A stretch of 64,000 nucleotides of DNA from assembly GCA_002256145.1 (NCBI GenBank), contig NKIP01000011.1, forward strand, positions 1-64,000. Reading direction: 5' to 3'. The position numbers were made by a program, and so were the translations under genes. The DNA comes from Comamonadaceae bacterium PBBC1 (GTDB taxonomy: Bacteria > Pseudomonadota > Gammaproteobacteria > Burkholderiales > Burkholderiaceae_C). Below the pieces are notes generated by a model. That model did not search any database. It was not told where the DNA came from and saw only the letters and a list, made by a program, of their open reading frames with translations. Shown here one piece after another: positions 30,249 to 39,272 of this stretch. Numbering within the stretch: position 1 is the first letter of the stretch; the number at the start of each line of letters is the position of its first letter.

Positions 30249-31049
30249 TCACCACACCAACCGCTGCGGCGCTGAGCCCAGGCCGCTGCGTTCCAGCCAA
30301 TCGAGCACCGAGTCCACCGTCACGGTCTCAATGCGGTCGGAAAACCGTTTGCCGCTGGGATGGTCGTCAAAACGGATGTGCGCCGAAGTGCTGCTAGCCC
30401 CTAATCGTGTCAGCGCCCCCAGGCGCAATATGCTGGGTTGATAGCCCTTAAACCCCAGCCAGGCCTGAGCCTGTGCCCGTTGGGTGATGCCGGGTTCTGC
30501 GGCCATGGCCATCGTCTCCAAAGCCCATTGGTTCGATTGCTGATAGCGCGTGCCCCAGGCATAAGACACCATGCTGTAGGCGGGCTCATGAAGCCGCGTG
30601 TTGCGCGTCGGATCGGTCAGCAAAGCCAGCAAGGGCGCTTGCAGCTGCTCAGCAGGCACAGACCACACGGCTTCGTGTCGCCACAGGTTGTCCATGAAGA
30701 ATTCCCCGAGGCCTTGTCGGTACACCGCGCCCTCAGCGGTGCCGCACTGGTTGAGCTTGTGCAACACGCGCCACGGCCCCTCTGAAGTCTTGTAGGCCCA
30801 GCCCAGATGCGAGTAACGCAGCTGGTACGGCGTCAAGTCCTGCCCAGCCCGGCCCAGCACCACCACCCTGGCGCCCGTGCGGGCAAACTCGGCATCCAGC
30901 GCTTCAGAGGTGCGCTGCGCCAGAGCCAGGCCCTGTGAAAGGGTTTGCGCGGTCATCGGCTGTTGATCGCACGAACGCCCCGCATGCGCCACCGACGCCA
31001 TCACCAAACCCACAGCCAGCGCTACCGACTTCATCGTCAAGGTGTTCAT
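30249..31049 (-). CDS. Exported DUF2145-type protein
   Basis: A 266-residue protein with an N-terminal signal peptide (about residues 1-23, MKSVALAVGLVMASVAHAG core). It matches my recollection of DUF2145 proteins found in proteobacteria, with conserved AGQDLTPYQLRYSHLGWA and the LGEFFMDNL region; function is not known. I start at MNTLTMKS behind a GGAGAGA site. It is 17 bases downstream of a second exported gene and probably shares its message. Confidence 0.7.
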   Translation of the reverse strand: MNTLTMKSVALAVGLVMASVAHAGRSCDQQPMTAQTLSQGLALAQRTSEALDAEFARTGARVVVLGRAGQDLTPYQLRYSHLGWAYKTSEGPWRVLHKLNQCGTAEGAVYRQGLGEFFMDNLWRHEAVWSVPAEQLQAPLLALLTDPTRNTRLHEPAYSMVSYAWGTRYQQSNQWALETMAMAAEPGITQRAQAQAWLGFKGYQPSILRLGALTRLGASSTSAHIRFDDHPSGKRFSDRIETVTVDSVLDWLERSGLGSAPQRLVW

Positions 31050-31066
31050 CTTGTCTCTCCTGCGCA

Positions 31067-31525
31067 TCAAAACGACACACGCTCGTTGTGCAGCAAAGCG
31101 AGTCCCAGCTGGTTGGGAATGAAGGCAATCACCTCACCCGCCACCGAGAGCACCACACCGGCCGTGATCACGCTCACAGCCACGGCCGTGCCCACGCCAG
31201 CAGAGACCGCTTTGGTGCCGCGCCCCGCCACCGCGACACTGGCCCGCGCACCGTCAGACGCCCTCTCCAGCACATAGACCGTGCCAGTTGCCGAGGCCTC
31301 AACAGCCTTGACCACCAGCACCGCCCCACTGACCGCCAGCGCCACGGGCACCGCACTCACGGCCACAGCACCACCAACGACGCTGCCCGCCACGCCCACC
31401 ACCGAAGCCACAGGCAAAGCAGACACCGCCAGCGATGCCTCACTCTGTGCTTGCGCAGAACCTGCGGCCAAGCTCAGCGCCAGTGACGCGGCCAAAACCA
31501 TATTTTTCAAATGAAAGTGTGTCAT
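31067..31525 (-). CDS. Exported Ala/Val-rich protein
   Basis: A 152-residue protein with a clear signal peptide (cleavage after AAGSAQAQ, about residue 27) and a mature part rich in Ala, Val, Gly and Ser. The middle contains two long hydrophobic Val/Ala stretches and it ends ALLHNERVSF. I do not recognise a family. A CAGGAG ribosome site supports the ATG at 31525. It probably forms an operon with the DUF2145 gene and may be its partner in the envelope. Confidence 0.6.
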   Translation of the reverse strand: MTHFHLKNMVLAASLALSLAAGSAQAQSEASLAVSALPVASVVGVAGSVVGGAVAVSAVPVALAVSGAVLVVKAVEASATGTVYVLERASDGARASVAVAGRGTKAVSAGVGTAVAVSVITAGVVLSVAGEVIAFIPNQLGLALLHNERVSF

Positions 31526-31694
31526 GTCGAAACTCCTGAACAGGAGGGGTTGGTTGAACATGCCGCGATGGTGCAGCGGCAAAGCTCCAACAAGGCACGA
31601 AATCTGACCCCGGCGCAAGCCAGGTCACTTCTGGTATCGCGAGGCGATACTTTGAGCTCATGCGATTCACATTGACCCAACCAAATGGAGCGCG

Positions 31695-33642
31695 TCAACC
31701 CGACAAACCCAACACCCGCTCCCGCAAGGCATCCAGGCTCACCGCTTGCGCAGGCAAGGCCTCGCCCACATTCAGGCCCACAGGGTTGAGCCAGCCGCGC
31801 CGAAAGGGCTGAACCATGGCGGTGGGCTCGCCATTGCGCAGTTCAATGCGGCTGAAATACGAGCCCCACAAGTTGGTCAAGGCCATAGGAATGAAGCGCA
31901 CCTCTTGCAAACCATCGGCCTGGGCTTGCTCCAGGATTTTGATGATGCCGCCTTTGAAGGGCTGCAAGCTGCCATCGCGCGTGATGCCGCCTTCGGGGAA
32001 GATGCCGAGCAAATCGCCTTCGCGCAGCACCTGGGCGGCTTCGCGAAAGGCCGCTTCGTAAGCCGACGGGTCTTCGCTGCGCGGCGCGATCGGAATGGCT
32101 TTGGCCAGTTTGAACAGCCACCCGAGCACGGGCACTTTGAAGATGCGGTGGTCCATCACAAAGCGGATCGGGCGCGGGCTGGCGGCCATGAGCAGCACCG
32201 CATCGACAAAGCTCACATGGTTGCAAGCCAGCACGGCCGCGCCTTCGGTGGGGATGTGCACTTCACCTTGCACCCGAAAGCGGTACACCACATGGGTGAG
32301 CATCCAGGCCACAAAGCGCAGCAGGTATTCAGGCACCAGCATGAAGATGTAAAACGCCACCACCGCATTGAGCAAACCAATGCACAAAAACAGCTCGCTG
32401 ATGGAAAAACCCGCGCCCAGCAAGGCCCCGGCCAGCACCGAGCTGGCGATCATGAACAGCGCGTTGAGGATGTTATTGGCGGCAATGATGCGGGCGCGGT
32501 GCGTGGGCTGGCTGCGCATCTGAATGAGCGCATACATGGGCACGCTGTAGATGCCAGCAAACAGCGAGAGCAAAGCCAAGTCAGCCAACACACGCCAATA
32601 GGCAATCTGGCCAACAAATTGGGCCAGCGTGAGGGCAGCACTGGCAGGCGGCAGGCCACGCGATGCAAAGTACAAATCCACCGAAAACACGGTCATGCCA
32701 ATGGCCCCCAGCGGCACCAAGCCGATTTCGACATGGCGGCGGCTCAGGATTTCGCACAGCAAGGCGCCCGCACCAATGCCCACCGAAAACACCACCAGCA
32801 ACAAGGAAGCCACTTGTTCGTTGCCATGCAAGACATCACGCGCAAACGCCGGAAACTGGCTGAGAAACACTGCGCCAAAAAACCACATCCAGCTGATGCC
32901 CAGCAGTGATCGGAAGACCACCACGTTGGTGTGCGCCAATTGCAGGTTGCGCCAGGTTTCGGTGAAGGGGTTCCAGTTGATCGACAAGGCGGGGTCGGTG
33001 GCGGGTGAAACCGGCACGGCCTGCGCCAAGATGCGTCCAAGCAAGGCCAGCAGCACACAGGCTACGCCCACATAAATCGGCCCCACCAGCGGCAGTGCGA
33101 TCAGCAAGCCGCCCGCAACATTGCCCAGCAAGATGGCCACAAAGGTGCCCATCTCGACCATGCCATTGCCCCCGGTGAGTTCACGCTCTGTGAGGTGCTG
33201 GGGCAAGTAGGCAAACTTGACCGGCCCAAACAGCGTGCTGTGCAAGCCCATCAAAAACACACAGGTCAGCAGCATGGGCACGTTTTGCTGCACAAAGCCC
33301 CACCCGGCCAGCAGCATGATGCCGATCTCCAGATTTTTTGACAAAGCGAATCAGCACCTCCTTGGGGTATTTGTCGGCCAACTGACCGCTGGTGGCCGAA
33401 AACAGCAAAAAGGGCAAGATGAACAAGGCCCCGATGACCAGCCCGGCCATGGACGCCGGCAGCCACTGCACCTGCAGCTGGTAGGTCACCAGCACCGTGA
33501 AGGCGAACTTGAAAACATTGTCATTGCCCGCCCCCAGAAACTGGACCCAAAAAAACGGCGCAAACCGCTTTTGGCTCAGCAGGGCAAACTGGCTGGGGTG
33601 CTCATGGCTGGCCGCAGCGGCCAAGGCATTCGAATTGGACAT
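31695..33642 (-). pseudogene. MFS transporter fused to 1-acylglycerol-phosphate acyltransferase, frameshifted
   Basis: Two overlapping reading frames together encode one protein of about 648 residues. The 5' part (33642 down to about 33340) encodes SQKRFAPFFWVQFLGAGNDN, the start of an MFS domain; the rest continues in a second frame with the other MFS helices and a PlsC acyltransferase domain (CNHVSFVDAVLL with the HxxxxD motif, and FPEGGITRDG). The switch falls in six A on the coding strand (33334-33339): with five A the frames join as FVKNLEIGIM. The layout resembles LplT-Aas lysophospholipid uptake and reacylation proteins, but without the acyl-ACP synthetase domain. It may be a real mutation, a sequencing error or recoding. 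Confidence 0.85.
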
Positions 33643-33663
33643 GTTTGATCTCCCTTGCAATCT

Positions 33664-34644
33664 TTAAGCAGCGTTTCTGGTGAACGCCTGTTGGTTGGGG
33701 ATTTTGCCGCAGTCTGTCAGCGAAACCGCCAAAGGGATCAGCGCCAGCGCAGCGGCCAAATGTTTGAGCGTGTGCCCTGCGACCCACTGATGCGTCCACA
33801 TGAAGATTTGCTCATCCTGCAGCTCCAGCCACTTGGCGAGCATATAAAAACCCACCAGCGCCAGCCAAGGTGAATTGAACGTCCACCGACCAGCACCCTC
33901 ACGCAGTGTCAAGGCCGCATGCGCCAACACCAACGCCAGGCCGCCAAACTGCACAACGGCCCAGGGCATCACTTGGCCGCCCCACAACGGCAAGGCGGCA
34001 GACACGCCACCAGCCACCATGACAGACCAGGTCAAGCGATAAGCCCAAACCACTTGCAAGCGATCGGCCACGGCCCAGCCCAACACCCCGGCAAAGGTCA
34101 CGGCCATGCCCAGTCGGTCCAGCACCAGCGTGGCAGGCACCGCATGCCAGTGGTACACCGTTGACCCCGCCCAAGTCAGCACCAAACCCACAAATGCCAG
34201 CAGGGCGGGCTTTCTGGCCAGCGATTCTCGGGGCACTGTGCTGTGAATGCGCCCGACACCCCACAGCCCCACCCCCAACATGGGCAGGTTGCTCAGCACA
34301 TCCAGGGTGTTGGGAATGCCCCACCAGCTGCGCGCATCGACAAACGGGTGCCCATGGGCGTGCAGGTGGGTGTGACCGTGGGCGTTCAATGACCACCCCA
34401 AGGAGGCGAGCCACTGCGGGTCGATGAACAGGCTCAAGCACCACAGCAGCGCCCAAAGCCACAGCACTCTCGATCCAAGCCCATGGTCTTTGAATGTCGT
34501 GTGTGTTTCAGGCCTGCCACCGCCCGTCTCTTTGTAGGAGCCCACCCTGTGGGCGAAGGCGCGTGGCAAACGGCGGGCGGCGTTGCCCTGCGGACCCAAG
34601 CCCGACCGATCGATCTTGGGGGATGAAAAAGCAGCAAATGACAT
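33664..34644 (-). CDS. CREST-type membrane hydrolase (ceramidase-like)
   Basis: About 326 residues from the ATG at 34644, with seven hydrophobic helices in the last 265. The hallmark residues of the CREST superfamily (alkaline ceramidases, PAQR receptors) are visible: SxxxH in GSTVYHWH, Asp in LDRLG and HxxxH in GHTLKHLA, which bind zinc. Substrate unknown. The start is uncertain: MSFAAFSS at 34644 has a good TGGAGG site, but residues 25-40 are translated from a REP-like repeat, and a GTG at 34467 (after GGATCGAGA) would give a 267-residue core protein. Confidence 0.7.
   Translation of the reverse strand: MSFAAFSSPKIDRSGLGPQGNAARRLPRAFAHRVGSYKETGGGRPETHTTFKDHGLGSRVLWLWALLWCLSLFIDPQWLASLGWSLNAHGHTHLHAHGHPFVDARSWWGIPNTLDVLSNLPMLGVGLWGVGRIHSTVPRESLARKPALLAFVGLVLTWAGSTVYHWHAVPATLVLDRLGMAVTFAGVLGWAVADRLQVVWAYRLTWSVMVAGGVSAALPLWGGQVMPWAVVQFGGLALVLAHAALTLREGAGRWTFNSPWLALVGFYMLAKWLELQDEQIFMWTHQWVAGHTLKHLAAALALIPLAVSLTDCGKIPNQQAFTRNAA
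34532..34556. repeat. REP-like palindromic unit (single)
   Basis: TTGTAGGAG followed by GCCCACCCTGTGGGC (stem GCCCAC/GTGGGC) and GA. It is one half of the longer paired elements at 39193 and 57135. The GTAG head before a hairpin is typical of REP sequences mobilised by RAYT transposases. This copy lies in the 5' part of the ceramidase-like gene. Confidence 0.8.
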
Positions 34645-34764
34645 CGCAAAGCCTCCAGGCACAACAAACATGTGCGGAAGTTTCACGGTCGCATGCCCCG
34701 AAAGCGGTGATTTATTGATTAAAGTGCAACTCCCAGGTTCATCCAGTATCAAATTTCAATACCC

Positions 34765-35496
34765 ATGAGCACCACCGCCGATTTGGTCAAAGCCATCAAG
34801 CAAGAACTCAAAGCCACCGGCATGACCTATGCCGACCTGGCCGTCGCTCTGGGCATGGCCGAGTCCAGCGTCAAGCGCATGCTGGCCAAGGCGGACATGT
34901 CGCTGTCCCGTGTGGATGAGGTGTGCCGGGCCTTGAAGCTGGACTTTGCAGAACTGGCCCGGCGCGTGGCAGACGCGCAGCCCCTGCTGAGCGAACTGAG
35001 CCAAGAGCAAGAGCGGGCCGTGGTGGCCGACAAAAAGCTGATGCTGGTGGCCATTTGTGTGCTCAGCCAGTGGTCCCTGGAGCAGATCACCGCCTACTAC
35101 CAACTCAGCGATGCCGATTGCATCCGCTGCCTGGCCCAGCTGGACCGGATCGGCATCATCGAGCTGCGCCCGCTCAACCGCTACCGCCTGCAATTGGCCA
35201 AAACCTTTCGCTGGCGTCCCCATGGCCCAGTGATGGAATATTTCCGCGAGCACGCTTTGCTGGACTATTTTTCGGGCGGTTTTGATGCGCAAGGCGAGGG
35301 GCTCTTGTTGGTGCATGGCAGCATCAGCCGGGCCTTGGCACCGTCATTTCTGGAACGCCTGCAGCGTGTGGCGCAAGACTTTGCAATGCAACACCAGTCC
35401 GACCAAAAACTCAGTCACGAACACCGCGAAGGCTACACCCTGCTGCTGGCCATGCGCCGCTGGGAATTTGAAGCTTTTCATGCGCTGCGGCGCTGA
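34765..35496 (+). CDS. XRE-family transcriptional regulator
   Basis: A 243-residue protein with an N-terminal Cro/CI HTH (residues 8-62; MTYADLAVALGMAESSVKRML covers the recognition region, key part AESSVKRM) and a large helical C-terminal domain of unknown ligand. It is divergent from the ceramidase-like gene with 120 bases between the starts, so it may control that gene. I cannot infer a ligand. The start ATG is the first in frame; a clear ribosome site is not seen. Confidence 0.85.
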   Translation: MSTTADLVKAIKQELKATGMTYADLAVALGMAESSVKRMLAKADMSLSRVDEVCRALKLDFAELARRVADAQPLLSELSQEQERAVVADKKLMLVAICVLSQWSLEQITAYYQLSDADCIRCLAQLDRIGIIELRPLNRYRLQLAKTFRWRPHGPVMEYFREHALLDYFSGGFDAQGEGLLLVHGSISRALAPSFLERLQRVAQDFAMQHQSDQKLSHEHREGYTLLLAMRRWEFEAFHALRR

Positions 35497-35544
35497 ACGC
35501 GACAATTCCGCCTAGAACTGTGGCCACAAGCCACGGACGCTGGT

Positions 35545-36801
35545 TCAGGGTGGCGTGACTTGGGTGAACACCGTCAACACCCCGGTATAGCCATACAGCT
35601 GCTTGTGCGCAATTTCGCCTGCGGCAAAAAAGCCCACCAAGGGCACATCGCCCAAAGCATGGCGAATGATTTGCAGCTCGGCGCTGGGTCCGCCAAAGTG
35701 CGGACCACCGCGTCCGGTGCAGCTCACATACACCGCACCTGCAATGCGTTGGCCCGCTTGCGGTACGGTCGGCACGGGGTCATCACTCAAGGCATTGATG
35801 GCCTCGATGGAGAGCATCTCAGGCTCCAGCGCTTCGCGGATTTCGGCGCACACGCGCTTCAAATCGGCGCGGGCTGCTTGCACATCGCGGCGGCAAAAGG
35901 TCAAACGCATGCCCGGCTCCAAGTGCTCGGCAATCGCCACACCTTGACGCAAAGGGTCCAGGCCAATGATGTGGCGCACCCGCACATCGTTGCCCAAATT
36001 GCCCGCTCGTCCCACGCCGGACTGACCTGCAGCACTCAGGCCCACCAAAGTGGATCGGACCACGGCAATGGCTTTTTGCGGGTCCTTCAGGCTGATGCCC
36101 AAGTCACCCAGCATGACCTCCAAAGCAGGCTCGCCAGCCAACTTGAGCACCACATGGCCTTCAAATTCGGTGATCTCGCGTTCGGGAGCCACCGGTTGGC
36201 AGCCTTGCGTGACGCGTGACAACAAAGACACGTTTGGGGCAAAAGCCACACCGCTCAAGCCCCCTTCCAGCACACCGCCACTCACCTCGGCCCCACCCGC
36301 GTCTTCGGCACGCACGGCAAACTGCACGCTGCGTGTTCGGCTGGCGCTCAAGCCCCCAAACAAATAGCCTTGCTGGGTTCGCTCAGCCATCTCGCCAATC
36401 AATTCAGCCAAATCGGGCGTGTGCGGATCGGCATGGACCAAGGCTGCATCGGCCCAAGCCGATGGCAGCGGCGACACCCCGGAAAACACACGGTATTGCT
36501 CAGGCGTCAAATCACACAGCATGAGTGCCATGGCCGGCTCGTCAAAGTACTCGGCGTTGTTGACCGCCACACCAATGCCCACGGTGCCCGCCCAATCGCT
36601 CACGCCGGGCAAAGCCTGCCGCAGATGATCGAGCAAGGCTTGTGCATGCGGGGCGTAATGGTCGGTGATGTAGAGCAGGCCCAAGCGAGGGTGGCTGGCG
36701 TAGTCCGGCAGGGCCATCTGGGCCTGCAATTGGGCAAGCACCAAACCCGCCGCCATGCGCCACTGCGGATGGGTGGCGTGGCCACAAGAAAACAGCTTCA
36801 T
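35545..36801 (-). CDS. FIST domain sensory protein
   Basis: A 418-residue protein with FIST N (about residues 40-240) and FIST C (about 250-390) domains, a sensory unit thought to bind small ligands such as amino acids. It starts MKLFSCGHATHP and has the FIST C block GAVYVSCTGRGGPHFG and a late VGFFAAGEIAHKQLYGYTGVL region (key part GEIAHKQLYGYTG). It has no kinase or GGDEF output domain, so it acts through another protein or is enzymatic. It is 7 bases downstream of phaM. Confidence 0.85.
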   Translation of the reverse strand: MKLFSCGHATHPQWRMAAGLVLAQLQAQMALPDYASHPRLGLLYITDHYAPHAQALLDHLRQALPGVSDWAGTVGIGVAVNNAEYFDEPAMALMLCDLTPEQYRVFSGVSPLPSAWADAALVHADPHTPDLAELIGEMAERTQQGYLFGGLSASRTRSVQFAVRAEDAGGAEVSGGVLEGGLSGVAFAPNVSLLSRVTQGCQPVAPEREITEFEGHVVLKLAGEPALEVMLGDLGISLKDPQKAIAVVRSTLVGLSAAGQSGVGRAGNLGNDVRVRHIIGLDPLRQGVAIAEHLEPGMRLTFCRRDVQAARADLKRVCAEIREALEPEMLSIEAINALSDDPVPTVPQAGQRIAGAVYVSCTGRGGPHFGGPSAELQIIRHALGDVPLVGFFAAGEIAHKQLYGYTGVLTVFTQVTPP

Positions 36802-36808
36802 GGGCGTT

Positions 36809-37651
36809 TTATTTGGAGGTTGTTTTGGCGGTCGATTGAGGGCTTGTTTTTCGGGCTGCTCCCGGCTTCGAAGCCGAAGCGGCACGAGCAGGCTTCGCTG
36901 AAGACACGGACGTCGAAGAAGGTGTTGACCGGGTCCGGCGCGGTGCGGCAAAGGCCTGATCTGTGGCTTGGCCGGCCGAGGTCTTGGCTGTTTTCTTCGC
37001 CTTGGCCGCCTTCGCAGACTGGCCCGCTTTCATGGCCTCGCCCGCCACATCTTTCAAAGCTGCGGCGGCAATGCCTTGAAACTGTTGGGTCAAAGCACCC
37101 CACCATTGCATCGGATCCACAGCAACTGGGGCCGCAGGGTTGGGCGATGAGCCTGTGTCACTGGGCGAAGCCACGGTCGCCTCGGCTTGGGCAGGTGGCG
37201 CGGGTTCGGGCTGCGCCTCAGGTGCGGCCTTGGGCGTGAACAGCGAAGGCCTGGGCGCTGCTGCAGGGGCGGGGGCAGAGGCAAAAACCGATGTTGGCGC
37301 TGCGGTTTTCGGCTCGGCCACCGGAGGCTTGACCGTGAAAGCTTTGGCCAGATCGGCCATGTTCACGTTCATGCTTTGCAGCGTGGTCAAGGTCATCTTT
37401 TGCACCTCCATCGCCTGGATGGTGGCTTTGAGCGCCGTGGTGTTTTGTTCTAGCCAAAACAGCACCGACTTCAACTCTTGGATGCGCTTGTCAATGTCTT
37501 CGATGCTCAGTGTGGGAGCAACCCAATTGCCCATGCCGGGCATACCTGCCGCACCGGCAGGCTGAGCCTGAGAAGCGGTTTTGGACAGGTTTTGCAAAAA
37601 GTCAAAGCCTGGCACAAATTGGCCAAACCCGAAGGCAGAAGGTTCGCTCAT
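36809..37651 (-). CDS. phaM: Polyhydroxyalkanoate granule-associated protein PhaM
   Basis: A 280-residue PhaM-like protein. In Ralstonia PhaM activates PHB synthase and links granules to the nucleoid. The N-terminal phasin-like part includes GNWVAPTLSIEDIDKRIQEL and a predicted helix through residues 60-100. The C-terminal third is Ala/Lys/Ser/Thr-rich and strongly basic (AKAAKAKKTAKTS and later SKPGAARKTSPQ), similar to histone-like DNA-binding tails. Start MSEPSAFGFG lies behind AAGGAA. The organism therefore probably makes polyhydroxyalkanoate; no synthase is in the window. Confidence 0.88.
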   Translation of the reverse strand: MSEPSAFGFGQFVPGFDFLQNLSKTASQAQPAGAAGMPGMGNWVAPTLSIEDIDKRIQELKSVLFWLEQNTTALKATIQAMEVQKMTLTTLQSMNVNMADLAKAFTVKPPVAEPKTAAPTSVFASAPAPAAAPRPSLFTPKAAPEAQPEPAPPAQAEATVASPSDTGSSPNPAAPVAVDPMQWWGALTQQFQGIAAAALKDVAGEAMKAGQSAKAAKAKKTAKTSAGQATDQAFAAPRRTRSTPSSTSVSSAKPARAASASKPGAARKTSPQSTAKTTSK

Positions 37652-37718
37652 GGCAGTTCCTTGAAAAATGGTCTGCAAAGCTTACCTGAAGACGCTTTCA
37701 GATCCAGCCAACTGCCCT

Positions 37719-38027
37719 TCAACGCTGATGCGTCACCCGATCGCACATCGTCTGGCAAATTTGCACGACTTGCGGGTCTGCAATCGCATAATAAATTTGC
37801 ACACCCTTTCGCCGCTTACTCAAAATGCCTTTTCGATACAGCTGGTTCAGGTGCTGCGACATGTTCGGCTGCGTCGTTTTGACGGCCTCGATCAATTGCC
37901 CCACGTTCTTTTCACCATGGCAAAGCGCACTGATGATGTGCAAGCGCATGGGGGCAGACAACAAGCCAAAAAGCTCGGCCGCGTCCTTCAGAACCGTCTC
38001 CAAATCCCCAGCGTCATGCGTTGGCAT
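37719..38027 (-). CDS. ArsR-family regulator coupled to the sulfate operon
   Basis: A 102-residue winged-helix repressor. The core is SAPMRLHIISALCHGEKNVGQL with recognition helix TTQPNMSQHLNQLYRKG (key parts) and the wing RRKGVQIYYAI. It contains Cys36, Cys91 and Cys95. It begins 5 bases after the cysA stop, so it is the last gene of the sulfate operon. A role as a sulfur or persulfide sensor like BigR/SqrR is tempting from context, but the Cys positions do not line up well with those proteins, so it stays open. A longer in-frame reading into cysA is spurious. Confidence 0.85.
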   Translation of the reverse strand: MPTHDAGDLETVLKDAAELFGLLSAPMRLHIISALCHGEKNVGQLIEAVKTTQPNMSQHLNQLYRKGILSKRRKGVQIYYAIADPQVVQICQTMCDRVTHQR

Positions 38028-38032
38028 GACGC

Positions 38033-39127
38033 TCAAGCTTCCACAAACACGCGCGCCTTGCGCGGCGTCAGCACCAAAGTTTCGCCTTCCTTGAAGTCTT
38101 GCTGGCGGTAATGAGATGCCGACAACTGCGCCTCGATGACCGCGTCTTTGCCAAACATACCCGCTTCCACGGGGTCCAACTCCAAACGCGCCACGGGTCC
38201 AACGACAATGGCGCGGCTGAGCCTGGCCACGATGCCCGTGTGCACCAAGCCTGGGGTGTAACGGGTCACCTCCAAGTCGTGCGGGCGCACATAGGCCATG
38301 GCTTTGGCATCTTGCGCCCGCCAATGCTCAGGTGCTTCCAGACGAACAGCGTGCTGGTCAGCGCCAATCAGCATCTCACCTTCGTGTGCACGGCCATGAA
38401 ACAGGTTCACATCACCCAAAAATCCATAAACGAAGGGGCTAGCGGGGTGGTCCCAGACCTGTTGGGGCGAGCCGATTTGCTCGATGTTGCCTTTGTTCAT
38501 CAGCACCACCCGATCGGCCACCTCGAGGGCTTCTTCTTGGTCGTGCGTGACAAAAATGCTGGTCACATGCAACTCGTCGTGCAGGCGGCGCAACCAGCGA
38601 CGCAGCTCTTTGCGCACTTTGGCGTCCAGGGCACCAAAGGGCTCGTCCAGCAGCAGCACCTTGGGCTCCACAGCCAGCGCACGGGCCAGCGCGATGCGTT
38701 GGCGCTGACCGCCTGACAACTGTGAGGGGTAACGGTCGGCCAGCCAATCGAGCTGCACCAGGCTCAGCAGTTCATGCACCTTGCGTTTGATTTCGGTTTC
38801 ACTCGGACGTTCGCTGCGCGACTTGACACGCAAACCAAAAGCCACGTTCTCAAACACCGTCATGTGGCGGAACAAGGCGTAGTGCTGGAACACAAAACCC
38901 ACCTGGCGTTCGCGCACATGCACATGGGTGGTGTCTTCGCCGCTGAAGCCGATGGTGCCGCTGTCGGCAGTCTCCAGCCCCGCGATGATGCGCAGCAGCG
39001 TGGTCTTGCCGCAGCCCGATGGGCCCAGCAGCGCGACCAGTTCGCCCGACTCGATGTCGAGGCTGACGTTGTTCAGCGCGGTGAAGTCGCCGAATTGTTT
39101 ATGGACGTTGCGGATTTCGATGCTCAT
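38033..39127 (-). CDS. cysA: Sulfate/thiosulfate ABC transporter ATPase
   Basis: A 364-residue CysA. Walker [10 protein letters not shown] (about residues 36-44), signature LSGGQRQR, Walker [12 protein letters not shown] and a C-terminal TOBE-like domain are all visible, the last typical of CysA. I start at [12 protein letters not shown], as the in-frame extension upstream is translated from a REP element. It drives sulfate and thiosulfate import with CysT and CysW. Confidence 0.96.
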   Translation of the reverse strand: MSIEIRNVHKQFGDFTALNNVSLDIESGELVALLGPSGCGKTTLLRIIAGLETADSGTIGFSGEDTTHVHVRERQVGFVFQHYALFRHMTVFENVAFGLRVKSRSERPSETEIKRKVHELLSLVQLDWLADRYPSQLSGGQRQRIALARALAVEPKVLLLDEPFGALDAKVRKELRRWLRRLHDELHVTSIFVTHDQEEALEVADRVVLMNKGNIEQIGSPQQVWDHPASPFVYGFLGDVNLFHGRAHEGEMLIGADQHAVRLEAPEHWRAQDAKAMAYVRPHDLEVTRYTPGLVHTGIVARLSRAIVVGPVARLELDPVEAGMFGKDAVIEAQLSASHYRQQDFKEGETLVLTPRKARVFVEA

Positions 39128-39192
39128 GGTTTTCTCGATGGGTGTCCCGTGGCGGGTGGTTTGCTGTCGGTGGCTGGTGCTGATGGCTGTTG

Positions 39193-39270
39193 TTGTAGGA
39201 GCCCACCCCGTGGGCGATTTCACGCACACTGCCAAGGCATGCCATCGCCCACAGGGGTGGGCTCCTACAA
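39193..39270. repeat. REP-like inverted pair (BIME) between cysW and cysA
   Basis: A 78-base element with TTGTAGGAGCCCACCCC at the left end and GGGGTGGGCTCCTACAA at the right, exact inverted copies. Each arm contains its own hairpin (GCCCAC/GTGGGC and the mirror). It is the only thing in the 145 bases separating cysW from cysA on the minus strand, and could shape or stabilise that message. Confidence 0.9.
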
Positions 39271-39272
39271 AT

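Noticed and set aside
31746..32909. Plus-strand 387-codon frame opposite the MFS-acyltransferase gene
   Set aside because: His/Gln/Arg-rich shadow of the acyltransferase coding strand.
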